DNA of 64,000 nucleotides from Meghimatium bilineatum (taxonomy: Eukaryota; Mollusca; Gastropoda; Stylommatophora; Philomycidae), in NCBI GenBank assembly GCA_034231615.1, contig CM067316.1, positions 28,148,421 through 28,212,420 of the forward strand. Direction: 5' to 3'. The notes under the pieces were generated by a model. That model saw nothing but the letters and a program-made list of their open reading frames with translations, was not told the origin of the DNA and did no database searches. The stretch's first letter is position 1; each line of letters begins with the position of its first letter. Positions 53,160 to 62,474 of the stretch are shown here, piece after piece. Made by a program: the position numbers and the translations under genes.

Positions 53160-53540
53160 AATCATAGCTGCTGACATAACGACATAACATACACTCAACC
53201 GTTATCTGAGAGACCCCGGGCAGTTATGAATGATAACATAATCACTAAGTCTAAGCAAGCATGAGCCCCAGCGGTTCACACAACAAAGGTCAAAATCGTA
53301 GGCAGACAACCGTAATGCCAACATTTTGCAAGACCTGGTTGCTTCCTTGGTCAACAGTAGCTAATCATAAATAGATACTCATCTTTACTCTTTGTCTGGG
53401 GGTCGAAACTATCATTAATGTATTGAAAATGTGCCTAGTCTGCATCCTGGGCTGTCTTAAATAGCACTCTATTCTCCTAGGTATGTCGAACCCTAGCATG
53501 CTATAATAAATGTTGTTTAACAATATTACGTCACTGTCAG
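53160..53540. other. unassigned stretch
   Basis: Nothing recognised. Confidence 0.2.
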
Positions 53541-53544
53541 AATA

Positions 53545-53675
53545 TATATCTGAAATAAAAGAGGCGACAAAGTATACAATATTATCAGAATACAAGAGTG
53601 CCGTCTCCAGAAAACTCTTCTACCCCTGACGCCGAAAGGCAACACAGGGTTTCAACGAATAGATAGATAGACTGT
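53545..53675 (+). mobile_element. LINE-4 3' end
   Basis: EIKEATKYTILSEYKSAVSRKLFYP and a GAATAGATAGATAGAC tail: the last 25 codons and tail of LINE-4. Confidence 0.7.
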
Positions 53676-53774
53676 AAGAATAAAAGCTGAATGAGTGCAC
53701 AATTATTAGACAGATTCAAGAAATAAAAGCTGCACGAGTGCGCAATTATTACAGGGGTTCAAGAATACAACTAT

Positions 53775-53900
53775 ACCATCAAGTAAGGTCTTCAAAAATA
53801 TGTCATGTCTTCTAGTATGCTCGAAATATTATATGTGTAGGATTTTTATTTCCTTTCATACTGCTTTAAAATATGCAGTTTACGTAGAGTACTTGATGTA
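53775..53900 (-). mobile_element. decayed LINE-1-like fragment
   Basis: ATCAAGTAAGGTCTTCAAAA, TATGTCATGTCTTCTAGTAT and GATTTTTATTTCCTTTC follow LINE-1 at 5550-5640. Confidence 0.55.
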
Positions 53901-53929
53901 AGAGCTTAGTAAATCACATGGTTTTTTTT

Positions 53930-54080
53930 TATCTTTCACATGAAGACAATCAACGTACTATCACTAAGAATAAGCGGTTATGAGGTGTAAACAGGAAAAT
54001 ATACAAATGACAATACACAAGATATTCTCAACGTTTCAAACCACTAGATCTTTCTCAAGAATATATAAAACAAAGTGAAA
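53930..54080 (-). mobile_element. Penelope-like fragment
   Basis: TTATCTTTCACATGAAGACA and CGTACTATCACTAAGAATAA match 56297-56340 in the Penelope-like element below. The minus strand at 54060-54020 reads TTGAGAAAGATCTAGTGGTT + TGAAACGTTGAG, the signature usually found just past such ORFs. Confidence 0.5.
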
Positions 54081-54084
54081 AACG

Positions 54085-54470
54085 ATGAAAACAGTAAAAA
54101 CAATGTTACCACCACAGAGGCACTATATACACTATTGTCATGTAAACAATACAAGGTTCAGGGTGACAATGATGTACGTGGAAACATGTAGTCGTGGAAG
54201 CGAGTTTTGTTGAAAACACAAGGCAACAAAATAAAACTTTTTTTAATCATCTGAAACCAAAATACACTTTTCTAAAGGATTTTTTGGCGCTGATTTCAGA
54301 TCTGGTATCAGTTTTTTTCTATCACGTCAAGTTTTAAAGTTATGAGTGATGTTAGTTTTCACTGAACTTGGCTGTATTTTTTCGAGAATCGCAAACATCA
54401 ATTAAGCAAATGATTCACATCTTCTAGACTAAATCAAATATACTCACATCACAGCATAGATATGTAGAAT
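54085..54470. other. flank of the 328-codon frame
   Basis: Nothing recognised. No terminal inverted repeat was found that pairs with the other flank. Confidence 0.25.
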
Positions 54471-54476
54471 GTTACT

Positions 54477-55463
54477 TCAAAAATGCTTGGAATTTGATTT
54501 TCTGTTATATTCTTCGCCTGGATTATCACGGAATAGCATCCAGCAGAAGTCGGCCATCATACTCTCATTCCACAAACCTTGATAACGGCGCTCCATTAAC
54601 TGAATGTCCTGGTGAAAACGTTCTCCTTGCTCTTCACTCACCATACCAAGATTTTCTGGGAAGAAATCTACATGGGAGTGCAAGAAGTGCACTTTTAATG
54701 ACATGCGACAGCCAAGGTTCTGGTAAGAATCTATTAGACGCTGAAATCCTTCCCTGTACGTAGGGGACTTATGATTACCAAGAAAGTTTTCACAGACCCA
54801 CTTGAATGCCTCCCAGGCTTCTAGCTCAGCTCCTGACAGAGACTGTTTGAAACCTTCATCTTGTAAAACAGATCTGATTTGTGGACCTATAAATATCCCT
54901 TCCTTCATTTTTGCAGCAGTGATGTTTGGGAATTTATTAACAAGGTACTGAAAACCTTCTGAGTTTGTCTTACCCATGGTCTTCACAAGGGTTTTCATCA
55001 GTCCTAGCTTAATATGGAGAGGTGGCAGAAATATTTTCTGTGGATCAACAAGGGGCATATTTTGGACACTGCTTGCTCCTGGCGTATAGATATGCCTGGG
55101 CTCCCAGACACGTTTGACATAATGTTCCGCTGTTGCTCGACTATCCCATAGGCATAGGAAACAGCGGTATTTAGTGAATCCTCCTTGCATGCCCATCAAC
55201 ATGCCAATGACCTTTAGATCACCACAGATGTTCCACTGGTGTGTTTTATAATGGATAACTTCAAGCAAACTGTTCATGTTGTAATAAGATTCTTTCAGAT
55301 AAACAGAATGTGCAACTGGTATGCTTGGTTTTAAATTTCCATTGTGCAAAAGAACTGCCTTTAAGCTTCTTCGCGAGGAATCAATGAAGTTATCAAAATA
55401 AGTTATCAAGTACACAAATGCAAGGTTTTTGCAACCTTTAAAATAAAAGAAAGTACAAAACAA
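54477..55463 (-). CDS. uncharacterised conserved protein, intact 328-codon frame, probably transposon-associated
   Basis: The largest intact frame in the window. From about residue 27 it matches, from memory of the family, a widespread animal protein of unknown function found in multiple copies in many genomes. Visible blocks: IDSSRRSLKAVLLHNGN (27-43), WNICGDLKVIGMLMG (78-92), a CFLCLWDSR Cys pair (101-109), LPPLHIKLGLMK (146-157), GIFIGPQIRSVL (189-200), FLGNHKSPTYR (228-238), LKVHFLHSHVDFFPENLG (256-273) and EEQGERFHQDIQLMERRYQG (276-295). It ends naturally at RKSNSKHF. The first ~26 residues are hydrophobic and not family-like, and the usual N-terminal region is missing. It may therefore be 5'-truncated or lack an upstream exon. 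Conserved Asp/His/Glu would fit an RNase-H-like transposase relative, but that is inference. Confidence 0.65.
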   Translation of the reverse strand: MFCTFFYFKGCKNLAFVYLITYFDNFIDSSRRSLKAVLLHNGNLKPSIPVAHSVYLKESYYNMNSLLEVIHYKTHQWNICGDLKVIGMLMGMQGGFTKYRCFLCLWDSRATAEHYVKRVWEPRHIYTPGASSVQNMPLVDPQKIFLPPLHIKLGLMKTLVKTMGKTNSEGFQYLVNKFPNITAAKMKEGIFIGPQIRSVLQDEGFKQSLSGAELEAWEAFKWVCENFLGNHKSPTYREGFQRLIDSYQNLGCRMSLKVHFLHSHVDFFPENLGMVSEEQGERFHQDIQLMERRYQGLWNESMMADFCWMLFRDNPGEEYNRKSNSKHF

Positions 55464-55469
55464 CGAAAT

Positions 55470-55910
55470 ATCATAATATACTTGTCGTAATTACTTTAAG
55501 CAAACACCACACGTGTATAAATGGATTTACTATCCTATCGAATACACAAAAATGGTAGCATCGATACTAAATCACGTGACCCGAAACTGAACAAAATTGT
55601 AACAGCCAGTAATAAAGTATCGATACCAATCTAAATAAAACATTGTACTCGATTTGTGGTCATAACCACTGTTGAAAGATATTATAATTAGCTATTACAA
55701 AAAAATGTTACGTGGTAGAAAAAAACTAAAGACAGATTTGAAATCAGCTAACCAAATACTACAAAACCCATATAAAATTATCTGTGATGATTTTTGTGTG
55801 TTGCCTTGTGAAATTGGACGGGATATGATAACAGATATAACAAATTATTACCTAATACAGCATGGATAGCAATTACTATAAGGACTACGCCAACACAAAT
55901 TTAAACAAAT
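55470..55910. other. unassigned stretch
   Basis: AT-rich. A 65-codon plus frame (55672-55869) shows no motif. Confidence 0.25.
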
Positions 55911-55914
55911 GAAT

Positions 55915-56765
55915 GTGCAGAGTTCAAAAGGCTTGAGGGTACCAAACTAAAAAGTAAATTGATTTTCACGAGAGTACGTAGATCTGTCATCCGTGATGCA
56001 GGATCTTAGAGCAGTGACATGGATATCGAGGGCGCCAAGATGACCACCACTATCGAAATGAAGCGGCATTGGTCGATTTTCTGTGTTTTATGGCATGAAG
56101 ATGCCTACACAAGCGGTCACTCGATTGTAAGCCCGTTTCACCTATATATTTCTTGTCACAACGTTTACATATGATAACGTAAATGTCATTACGAGATTCA
56201 CATGTACAGGCATCATTGATAGTTAAAGTAGTCTTAGGAATTGAAACACATCGGATCTGAACTACATACGGACATGTGTAGCGCACATGTTTTTTATCTT
56301 TCACATGAAGACAACAGACGTACTATCACTAAGACTAAGGGGTTACGATGCAGAGTAATGCAGAAGGATGTAGACTGTATTTGCAACGAATAGCGCTAAA
56401 GTGAGCAGGAACATAAGACCTGAGGTGACTGTGGACCAAGAAGTCATTAAGATTTTTGTCACGCCTATAGGCAACCACAGGAAAGTCCTGAAAAGCCGCT
56501 AGGGTTTCAGAATCAGACTGGAGAAGAGAATAATGTTTGGACAAGATTCGACGGACAGTAGAGTTATGGGGATGAAAAGTAAGGACAAGTTTAACTCTAT
56601 CAGAGGAGGAATAAAGTACCATGAGTATTAGTCAAGGTATCAAGTCGAAATAACTTACAGACACAAAGACATGCCTATGAAAGGATACTGTCAGGGAACG
56701 AACGTCTACAAAAGAAATCAATAATCTCAGGGGATTTATCAAGAAAGACGCCATAATTACTACAT
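55915..56765 (-). mobile_element. Penelope-like element, RT thumb and GIY-YIG endonuclease
   Basis: On the minus strand 56622-56335 reads VKLVLTFHPHNSTVRRILSKHYSLL and FPVVAYRRDKNLNDFLVHSHL, the RT thumb/linker of Penelope-like ORFs. 56304-56050 reads CTCESRNDIYVIICKRCDKKYIGETGLQSSDRLCRHLHAIK, a GIY-YIG domain with the IYVI...KYIGETG core, R and H conserved. After a frame break the reading continues HFDSGGHLGALDIHV and ENQFTF.FGTLKPFELC to about 55920, the expected C-terminal blocks. RT catalytic motifs are absent (5' truncation at about 56765). Confidence 0.8.
56050..56304 (-). pseudogene. GIY-YIG endonuclease domain of Penelope-like element
   Basis: 84 codons. GIY-YIG landmarks: I-Y-V (residues ~46-48) and K-Y-I-G-E-T-G (~57-63), with Arg near residue 69 and His near 73, plus an upstream CTC..CKRC cysteine set typical of animal Penelope-like ORFs. 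The frame ends before the conserved C-terminal Glu/Asn region, which is found one frame over. The enzyme would nick target DNA during retrotransposition. Not functional as it stands. Confidence 0.75.
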
Positions 56766-56995
56766 CATTGCAAAGCATCAATGCCCTGCTGACTAGGTCC
56801 CAACTCCGCTGAACTGGCCACATCTTCCGTATGCCAGAAAATCGCCATAAAAAGAGATTATTCTATGATGAGCTGTGCGATGGTAAACGTTCAAGCGGAG
56901 GGCAGAAAAAAGCGCTTCAATGATCACACAAAAAAAACTCTCTTAAGCACCGCAGCATTGATCCTTGCTACTGGTTGACTACAGCCCTATATGAG
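56766..56995 (+). mobile_element. LINE-2 3' fragment
   Basis: GCAAAGCATCAATGCCCTGC, GACTAGGTCCCAACTCCGC, GAGATTATTCTATGATGAGC and GCTTCAATGATCACAC match LINE-2 at 28375-28540. Reads TGHIFRMPENR and RLFYDELCDGKR. Confidence 0.75.
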
Positions 56996-57034
56996 GTCCT
57001 CATATACAAGTGAATAATTCATTTTTTATTTTTA

Positions 57035-57235
57035 TTTTCCTTTAGTGCATAGGACAAAGGTCAGATCTCTCCAATTATGTCTGTTCAAAGATATTATATG
57101 CAGTTCTTGAATAGTATGATGAATATTGATTGTTTTACTTTCTTTAAGTATTTTTCTTCTGAGTGTTTCTTTTGGTCTACCCCTGGCTCTTTTGCCTGAA
57201 GGTATCCATTCAAGTTCAGTGAATGATTACTAACA
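57035..57235 (-). mobile_element. LINE-6 3' end
   Basis: Minus-strand reading has KRARGRPKETLRRKI near 57195-57145 and FEQT.LERSDLCPMH at the end, collinear with 29700-29545. Confidence 0.65.
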
Positions 57236-57239
57236 GTCT

Positions 57240-57775
57240 AAATTTCTTTAATTCAACGCATGAGTGTCGAGTGAACTCGAAATCCGGATCACCATGTCTA
57301 TTGTCCAGTAATTTAGACACTTCACAGCGATAGAACGAAATTAAATAATTTTAATAAAAAATGCAGTATAAAAGAATATGATTATGGATAATGAATGCGC
57401 AATAAGTGAGCAATATAACAGTAGAAGATAGTAGGTCAATTTTAGTAGGTTAATTATAGTAGGTCAAATAGTAGGTCAGTTTTAAATAGACTACAATATA
57501 CCCGCTGTAGATGTGCAATAATTAGCGGAAGTCTCCACTACTTTATCATCCTTTAATTCTAGTTCTTAATCTCATCTCTTTAGCTGTGAGTGGCCAACTA
57601 TCTAATCAGTCCAACAGTGCAGTTATAGGTATGAATCGTTTTGCTTATTAACTCATATGTCGTCTTGGTAATCAGCATGATTATCCCGTTCTGTTCATGT
57701 ATTACATATACATTAACAACTGGACCGTTATCACCAACACACCTGATCTTATAGTTCGTTCCATAATTCATGTTA
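57240..57775. other. unassigned stretch
   Basis: Short repeats of AGTAGGTCAAT-type near 57430-57480. Nothing else. Confidence 0.25.
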
Positions 57776-57777
57776 CT

Positions 57778-57788
57778 CAGTTGGAATT
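57778..57788. repeat. LINE-3 target-site duplication, left copy
   Basis: CAGTTGGAATT at 57778-57788 and 58875-58885, a perfect 11-bp match. Confidence 0.8.
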
Positions 57789-58494
57789 CATAGATTACTC
57801 AAAAGCGTTCGACTGCGTCCAACACCAGCAACTATGGGAGATCATGAACAGCATGGGTTTCCCAAGACATCTGATTCATCTAATAGAGGAACTTTACCAA
57901 GATCAAAAGGCTGCAGTGAAGTTAGAGGACGATCTCTCAGAGTGGTTTGAGGTACAGAGTGGAGTAAGGCAAGGGTGCACACTCTCCCCATACCTGTTCA
58001 ACATCTACGCTGAAAGTATAATGAGGAATGTGAGAGAAGACATACACAACACTGACTACCACGCTTTAAACATAGGTGGATTCCTAATCCCGGAACTACG
58101 CTACGCAGACGACACAGTGCTTCTTTCAAATGATATAAAGGGATTGGAACAACTAATCAAGAACACAAAGAAATATAGCGAAGCACAAAATGTGTATTTA
58201 AACACGCAGAAAACAAAAATCATGTCAACAGATATAACAACACAACAACCAAAAATCAGAATAGACAATACCGAGATAGAATGTGTGGATAAATTTGATT
58301 ACTTAGGAGCAAACATCAACGGTGCAGGAGACTGCATGGCAGAAATAAGGAAGAGATTGGCAATGGCATATTTCAAAATAACACGGCTGAAAAACATATG
58401 GAAAAACAACAAAAAAGAAACGAAAGTGCTGATGTTACGAACTTTTATTTTCCCGGTTGCAACATACGGCTGTGAAACATGGACTCTTAAGTAA
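57787..58494 (+). pseudogene. LINE-3 reverse transcriptase palm domain, intact motifs
   Basis: About 235 open codons. FIDYSKAFDCVQHQQLW (motif A, catalytic Asp), SGVRQGCTLSPYLFNIYAESI near 57958-58020 (motif B), IPELRYADDTVLL near 58087-58125 (motif C, both Asp present), LNTQKTKIM near 58200, FDYLGANINGAGDCMAEI near 58297-58350, and YGCETWTLK before a TAA at 58492-58494. The frame can be extended upstream to an ATG at 57697, but those 30 codons are flanking DNA. The rest of the ORF follows in another frame at 58457-58774 (KINAFELKCYRKILRISWNDK, LFDHIKRHNCLERQILEGR), so one frameshift plus truncation make it non-autonomous. Confidence 0.85.
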
Positions 58495-58874
58495 AACAGC
58501 GGCAAAGAAGATCAACGCCTTCGAGCTGAAATGCTACAGGAAGATACTTAGAATATCATGGAATGATAAAATCAGAAACTCAGATATTATAAACACACTG
58601 AATATTCCAGAGTGTTGGTTACTAAACACAATAACAAAAAGAAAACTACGCCTGTTTGATCATATAAAGAGACATAACTGTTTAGAAAGACAAATATTGG
58701 AGGGAAGAGTACCTGGGAGAGGAGAAGGGGCAGACCAAGAAGACGATGGACTGACGACATTAAAGATAACATGAATGCATCGCTAGAAAATGCAAGCCAC
58801 ATCGCCCAAGACAGAGAGAGGTTCGGAGAGTTCATTGGGAAGACAACGTTCTGGAAGGAATACGTCACATGACA
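57789..58874 (+). mobile_element. LINE-3 copy, 5'-truncated at RT motif A
   Basis: 1,086 bp between an 11-bp duplication. The copy begins exactly at the IDYSKAFDCV motif and ends near a GTCACATGACA tail. Other copies: 48948-49860 and 52986-53078. Confidence 0.88.
58457..58774 (+). pseudogene. LINE-3 ORF2 C-terminal segment, frameshifted
   Basis: Holds KINAFELKCYRKILRISWNDKIRN, LLNTITKRKLRLFDHIKRHN and ILEGRVPGRG. The final RRWTDDIKDNMN...FWKEYVT block is read in a third frame to about 58870. Confidence 0.75.
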
Positions 58875-58889
58875 CAGTTGGAATTATCT

Positions 58890-59540
58890 TTCTCCAAAAA
58901 CTACTTATTAGATCGAAAAGACATATTGGATCCAATTTGAATTTCTCCATGACTTTATGAAACTATTTTCTCCCTTTATAAATGCAATAAGATAATAGTG
59001 TTTCTTTAAAAGTATACATTTCTAAAGGTTTTGTGAATGTACGTAATGTGTCATGAAAACTACAGGCGAATCTGTTAGACAGTTCCGGTTAGTTATGGGA
59101 AATACGACTTATTTTTTTCCATCTCTTTCATTGGCTGTAACGCAAAGTATAAATATACAGGGCCAATTACGAGCACGATAAAATAAGAAGAAGTCATTGG
59201 TAATTTAATTATACTGCTGTGAATTGAAACTATGTTTTGGTTTTTGCATGCACTTCAATTTGACCAGCTATCTAACACGGAAGTCAATTTTTTTTTCCAG
59301 GAGTGCCAAATGTGTCACCCATTTGTCGTTTATTTAGAGATTTCATCGTTATTGGCAAACTACGTAAATTTATTTGGTATGAATATCTTCGTAATTTTCA
59401 TTGGTTATTATAAGGTGTTGTCAAGATGAGAATCAAGGAAAACTGGGGTATACTTTAGAAGAGACAATGTCAGGACATTTAGTGTGAGTTTCATTGTAGT
59501 TTTGGTTAGATTATTCAATTATTCAATCTTAAAATAATAG
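58890..59540. other. unassigned stretch
   Basis: Nothing recognised. Confidence 0.25.
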
Positions 59541-59546
59541 TGTAAT

Positions 59547-59616
59547 ACAATAATAATAATAATAATAATAATATTGTAGTTTTATAATAATAATAATAAT
59601 AATAATATTGTAGTTT

Positions 59617-59647
<31 letters not shown>

Positions 59648-59673
59648 TAGTTTTATAATAATAATAATAATAG
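59547..59673. repeat. (AAT)n compound microsatellite
   Basis: AAT runs separated by a recurring ATTGTAGTTTTATAATAA unit (three times), so a higher-order unit has been copied within the tract. Confidence 0.93.
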
Positions 59674-59879
59674 CTAAACTTCAGTTTACTCAACGGCTTA
59701 TGGCATATTTGAAGTGATTTCATTGTGGTATCTTGTTCGGCTTAGATAATTTACATATGTAGTTAAAAGTGTTATTACAATATAAGTTTGAAATGTAAAT
59801 TCATTACTATGCACCTATGCACAATGTAATTACATAATTGTACAATTACTTTTGCAGAGAAGCTAGAAGGAGCCGTTTG

Positions 59880-60990
59880 TATTACGACATACAAAATCCT
59901 AAAAAAGAGAACACAGCATGCTCTCAGTTTAAATAAATTGTCTTTTAACCGTTGCATAAAACAGGACAGTAAATATAGAAATAATGATCGACAGCAAGGT
60001 CGGAAGAGGAAAACTGAGATATTATTGTACACGAGATGCTTAAAATATTTCGGGAAAATGATGTGGTGACACTACGTAAACTAAAAGTTCATCTGCGCAG
60101 TCATTGTGATATTACTATTTATAAAATGGCATTATAAAGGGATGTTAGGGAGGTTTCATTTTTGGAAAATCTATTACAGGAAAAGAAATATGTGAGATAA
60201 CGCACCTCATAGCTGCAAGATGCAAATACCTGAGGCGGATACGGGAGATTAGGATGGAAAGTTATGATATCAGTATATCTGGATGAGCCGTGGGTCACCA
60301 TACAATTGATAAAGAGTGGCAATCACTTTACGGAACTAAGGAAAGGGAAATTCCAAGCAGCAAAGGTAAACGCATTTTAATAAGTCATGCAGACAGTAAC
60401 GCAAATGGTCTTGACAGTTTTGCAGAACTTATTTTCCACGCAATATCTACAGATGGTAGATATGAGACTAGCACACCGAAATGAATATAGTTATTGTCAT
60501 TAATTGGTTAGTGAATTCACAACTACCTGCGCTGGATAGACCATCATGTATTGTTATGGACAATGTCTCATATCATAACGTAGTAGCGCATGAAGACAAC
60601 ATTCCCACTTTATCAAACACAAAAACAAGAAATTATGACATATCTTGCACAAGAAAATGTATCTTATTGCAGCAGTCAATTCACACCAGAGTTGTTAGAA
60701 CTTGTCAGACGGACACATGAGACGAAGACTTTTATAATTGACAAAATCATCGCTGAGTATGGTTATTCTTCTCTTTGGCTGCCACCTTACCAATCACATG
60801 CCAATCCCATTGAACTTGTGTGGGATGCAGTCAAATGTCAAGTTGCCGCACTAAACAATACTTTAAAACTTTATGATGTAACAAACATAACACGCGATTC
60901 CTTCACACAAATAGAAATTGAGATATTGTGAAAAGAATGTGCTTCAAATCGAAGAGACATTGACAACGAGATGGTTTACATTTGTTCAAG
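59880..60990 (+). pseudogene. Tc1/mariner-like (IS630-type) DDE transposase pseudogene
   Basis: An N-terminal helix-turn-helix-like region is read near 60025-60130 (EMLKIFRENDVVTLRKLKVH). The catalytic domain follows: ISVYLDEPWVTI near 60265-60297 (first Asp, 60282), SSKGKRILISHA near 60357-60390, IVMDNVSYHNVV near 60550-60585 (second Asp, 60559), YCSSQFTPELLELVRR near 60663-60712, then WLPPYQSHANPIELVWDAVKCQVA near 60777-60845 (Glu, 60812). Family members read LPPYHCxxNPIELIWAxVK. Frames change between the three catalytic residues and stops occur, so it is dead. Terminal inverted repeats were not found. Confidence 0.8.
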
Positions 60991-60994
60991 CCCT

Positions 60995-61950
60995 TAGCAG
61001 TAGTTGAATCTTTTCAAGAATCCGAATAAAATATTTGATGTGCTAATCTCTGTTCTCACATCGATCACATATCTAACAATATCACAGACTTATAGGAAAA
61101 TCAACTAGTACTTCATTGAGTTGCTTCTCACAATGATTTGTTCGCTGTCACCTTTTTTTACGGAATACAAAAATACACACATTCTTCTTCAACGCCAATA
61201 GCACAAGAAAAACATAAAACTATTTCATCATCAACTGCTTTAAATACACTCTGGAAGTAATCATAACTTATCTCAAATTTTATGTTATTATATGACGTTG
61301 GGATACGCCTTTGCATCCACAAATTTTAAATATTACGGTAAAAATGTGTCATTTTTGTCTGCTTATGCAATACTGTATAGCAAAACAAACAAAAAATGTT
61401 TTACTATTTCCAATCTACCTATCAATTTGTAAAATATCGATTTCTAAGGTTGTGTTGTGTATAAGACTAACTTCTAAATATGGTTGCTGTGCATTAGGTA
61501 TTTTTCGTGAAAATTGAGTTCAAGTGAGTAATATGAATTATGGAATGCACCATAGTTGTTAAATTGTGCTGACCTGACATCAGTTCATGAACTGCGTTTA
61601 ACTGAGTCAGTTTCTTGAGGAGAAACGTTGACTATCCCTGCAATAGCATGAGACTAAACCAGTGATATGAATGCCCTGTGCACCCTGGTGAGAATGTATA
61701 TTGAAGTGAAGAGCGATTGGTGTAGTCTACACGGTATGGATGGAGATGGCACGCAAATGTGAATTGTGTTGAACTGACATCAGTTCATGGATTGTGTTGA
61801 CGTAACATCAATTGATGAATTGTCTTAAGCATAATAATATTGATACTTTATTAACCTCTCATGCTTCTACTTCTTATGTCAACTTTCATCAAAGAATGTA
61901 GATAGGGGTGACGATGTTCAAGCACGCCTCCTATAGTAAATAAGAACATT
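60995..61950. other. unassigned stretch with a loosely repeated motif
   Basis: A 28-bp motif (AATTGTGTTGAACTGACATC + AGTTCATG) occurs in three diverged forms near 61562, 61762 and 61790. Nothing else recognised. Confidence 0.3.
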
Positions 61951-61951
61951 A

Positions 61952-61961
61952 TTTTAGTATC
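61952..61961. repeat. LINE-1 target-site duplication, left copy
   Basis: ATTTTAGTAT at 61952-61961 and 62462-62471, a perfect 10-bp match. Confidence 0.8.
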
Positions 61962-62461
61962 ATCATCGTCATCACGTGCCGTCTCCGCAACGAAGGTTGG
62001 CTTCAACGTATCTCCAACATCTCCTGTCTCTTTTCTTGATGGTGCACTCTGCTAGACTGTAACATGTCCATCGTGTAATGTTATACTCTCCCACTTGTAT
62101 CTCTGCCTACCTCTTGCTCGCTTCCCATTGACTTTACCCTCAAGTAAGGTCTTCAATAGGGTGTCATGTCTTTTAATGTGTCCAAAGTATTTTATTTGCC
62201 TGATCTTTATTTCTCTTAGTAGTTCTTTCTTCATATTAAGTGTCTTTTTTGCACCTCTTTATTTGTTTTCTTCTCTTTCCATGATGTTCTCCCTATTCTT
62301 CTATATACCCACATCTCAAAGGCATCAATTTTGTCTTCTAATTGTTTATTTAGTGTCCATGTTTCTGAGCCATACATTAATATGGAATAGATGTAGCATT
62401 TTATAATTCTCATTTTTAACTTGTTTGTAATTTGTTTAGATATTAATAATTTCCTCATGTC
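61962..62461 (-). mobile_element. LINE-1 copy, 5'-truncated (500 bp)
   Basis: Almost base-for-base the same as 5377-5875, with one extra T-run/indel near 62243-62250 that breaks the frame after MKKELLREIK. It starts (minus strand) at MRKLLISKQITNKLK and ends with the GATGATGA tail at 61962-61970. Flanked by a 10-bp duplication. Confidence 0.9.
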
Positions 62462-62474
62462 ATTTTAGTATATG

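Noticed and set aside
54494..54763. 89-codon plus-strand frame
   Set aside because: Antisense shadow of the 328-codon conserved frame.
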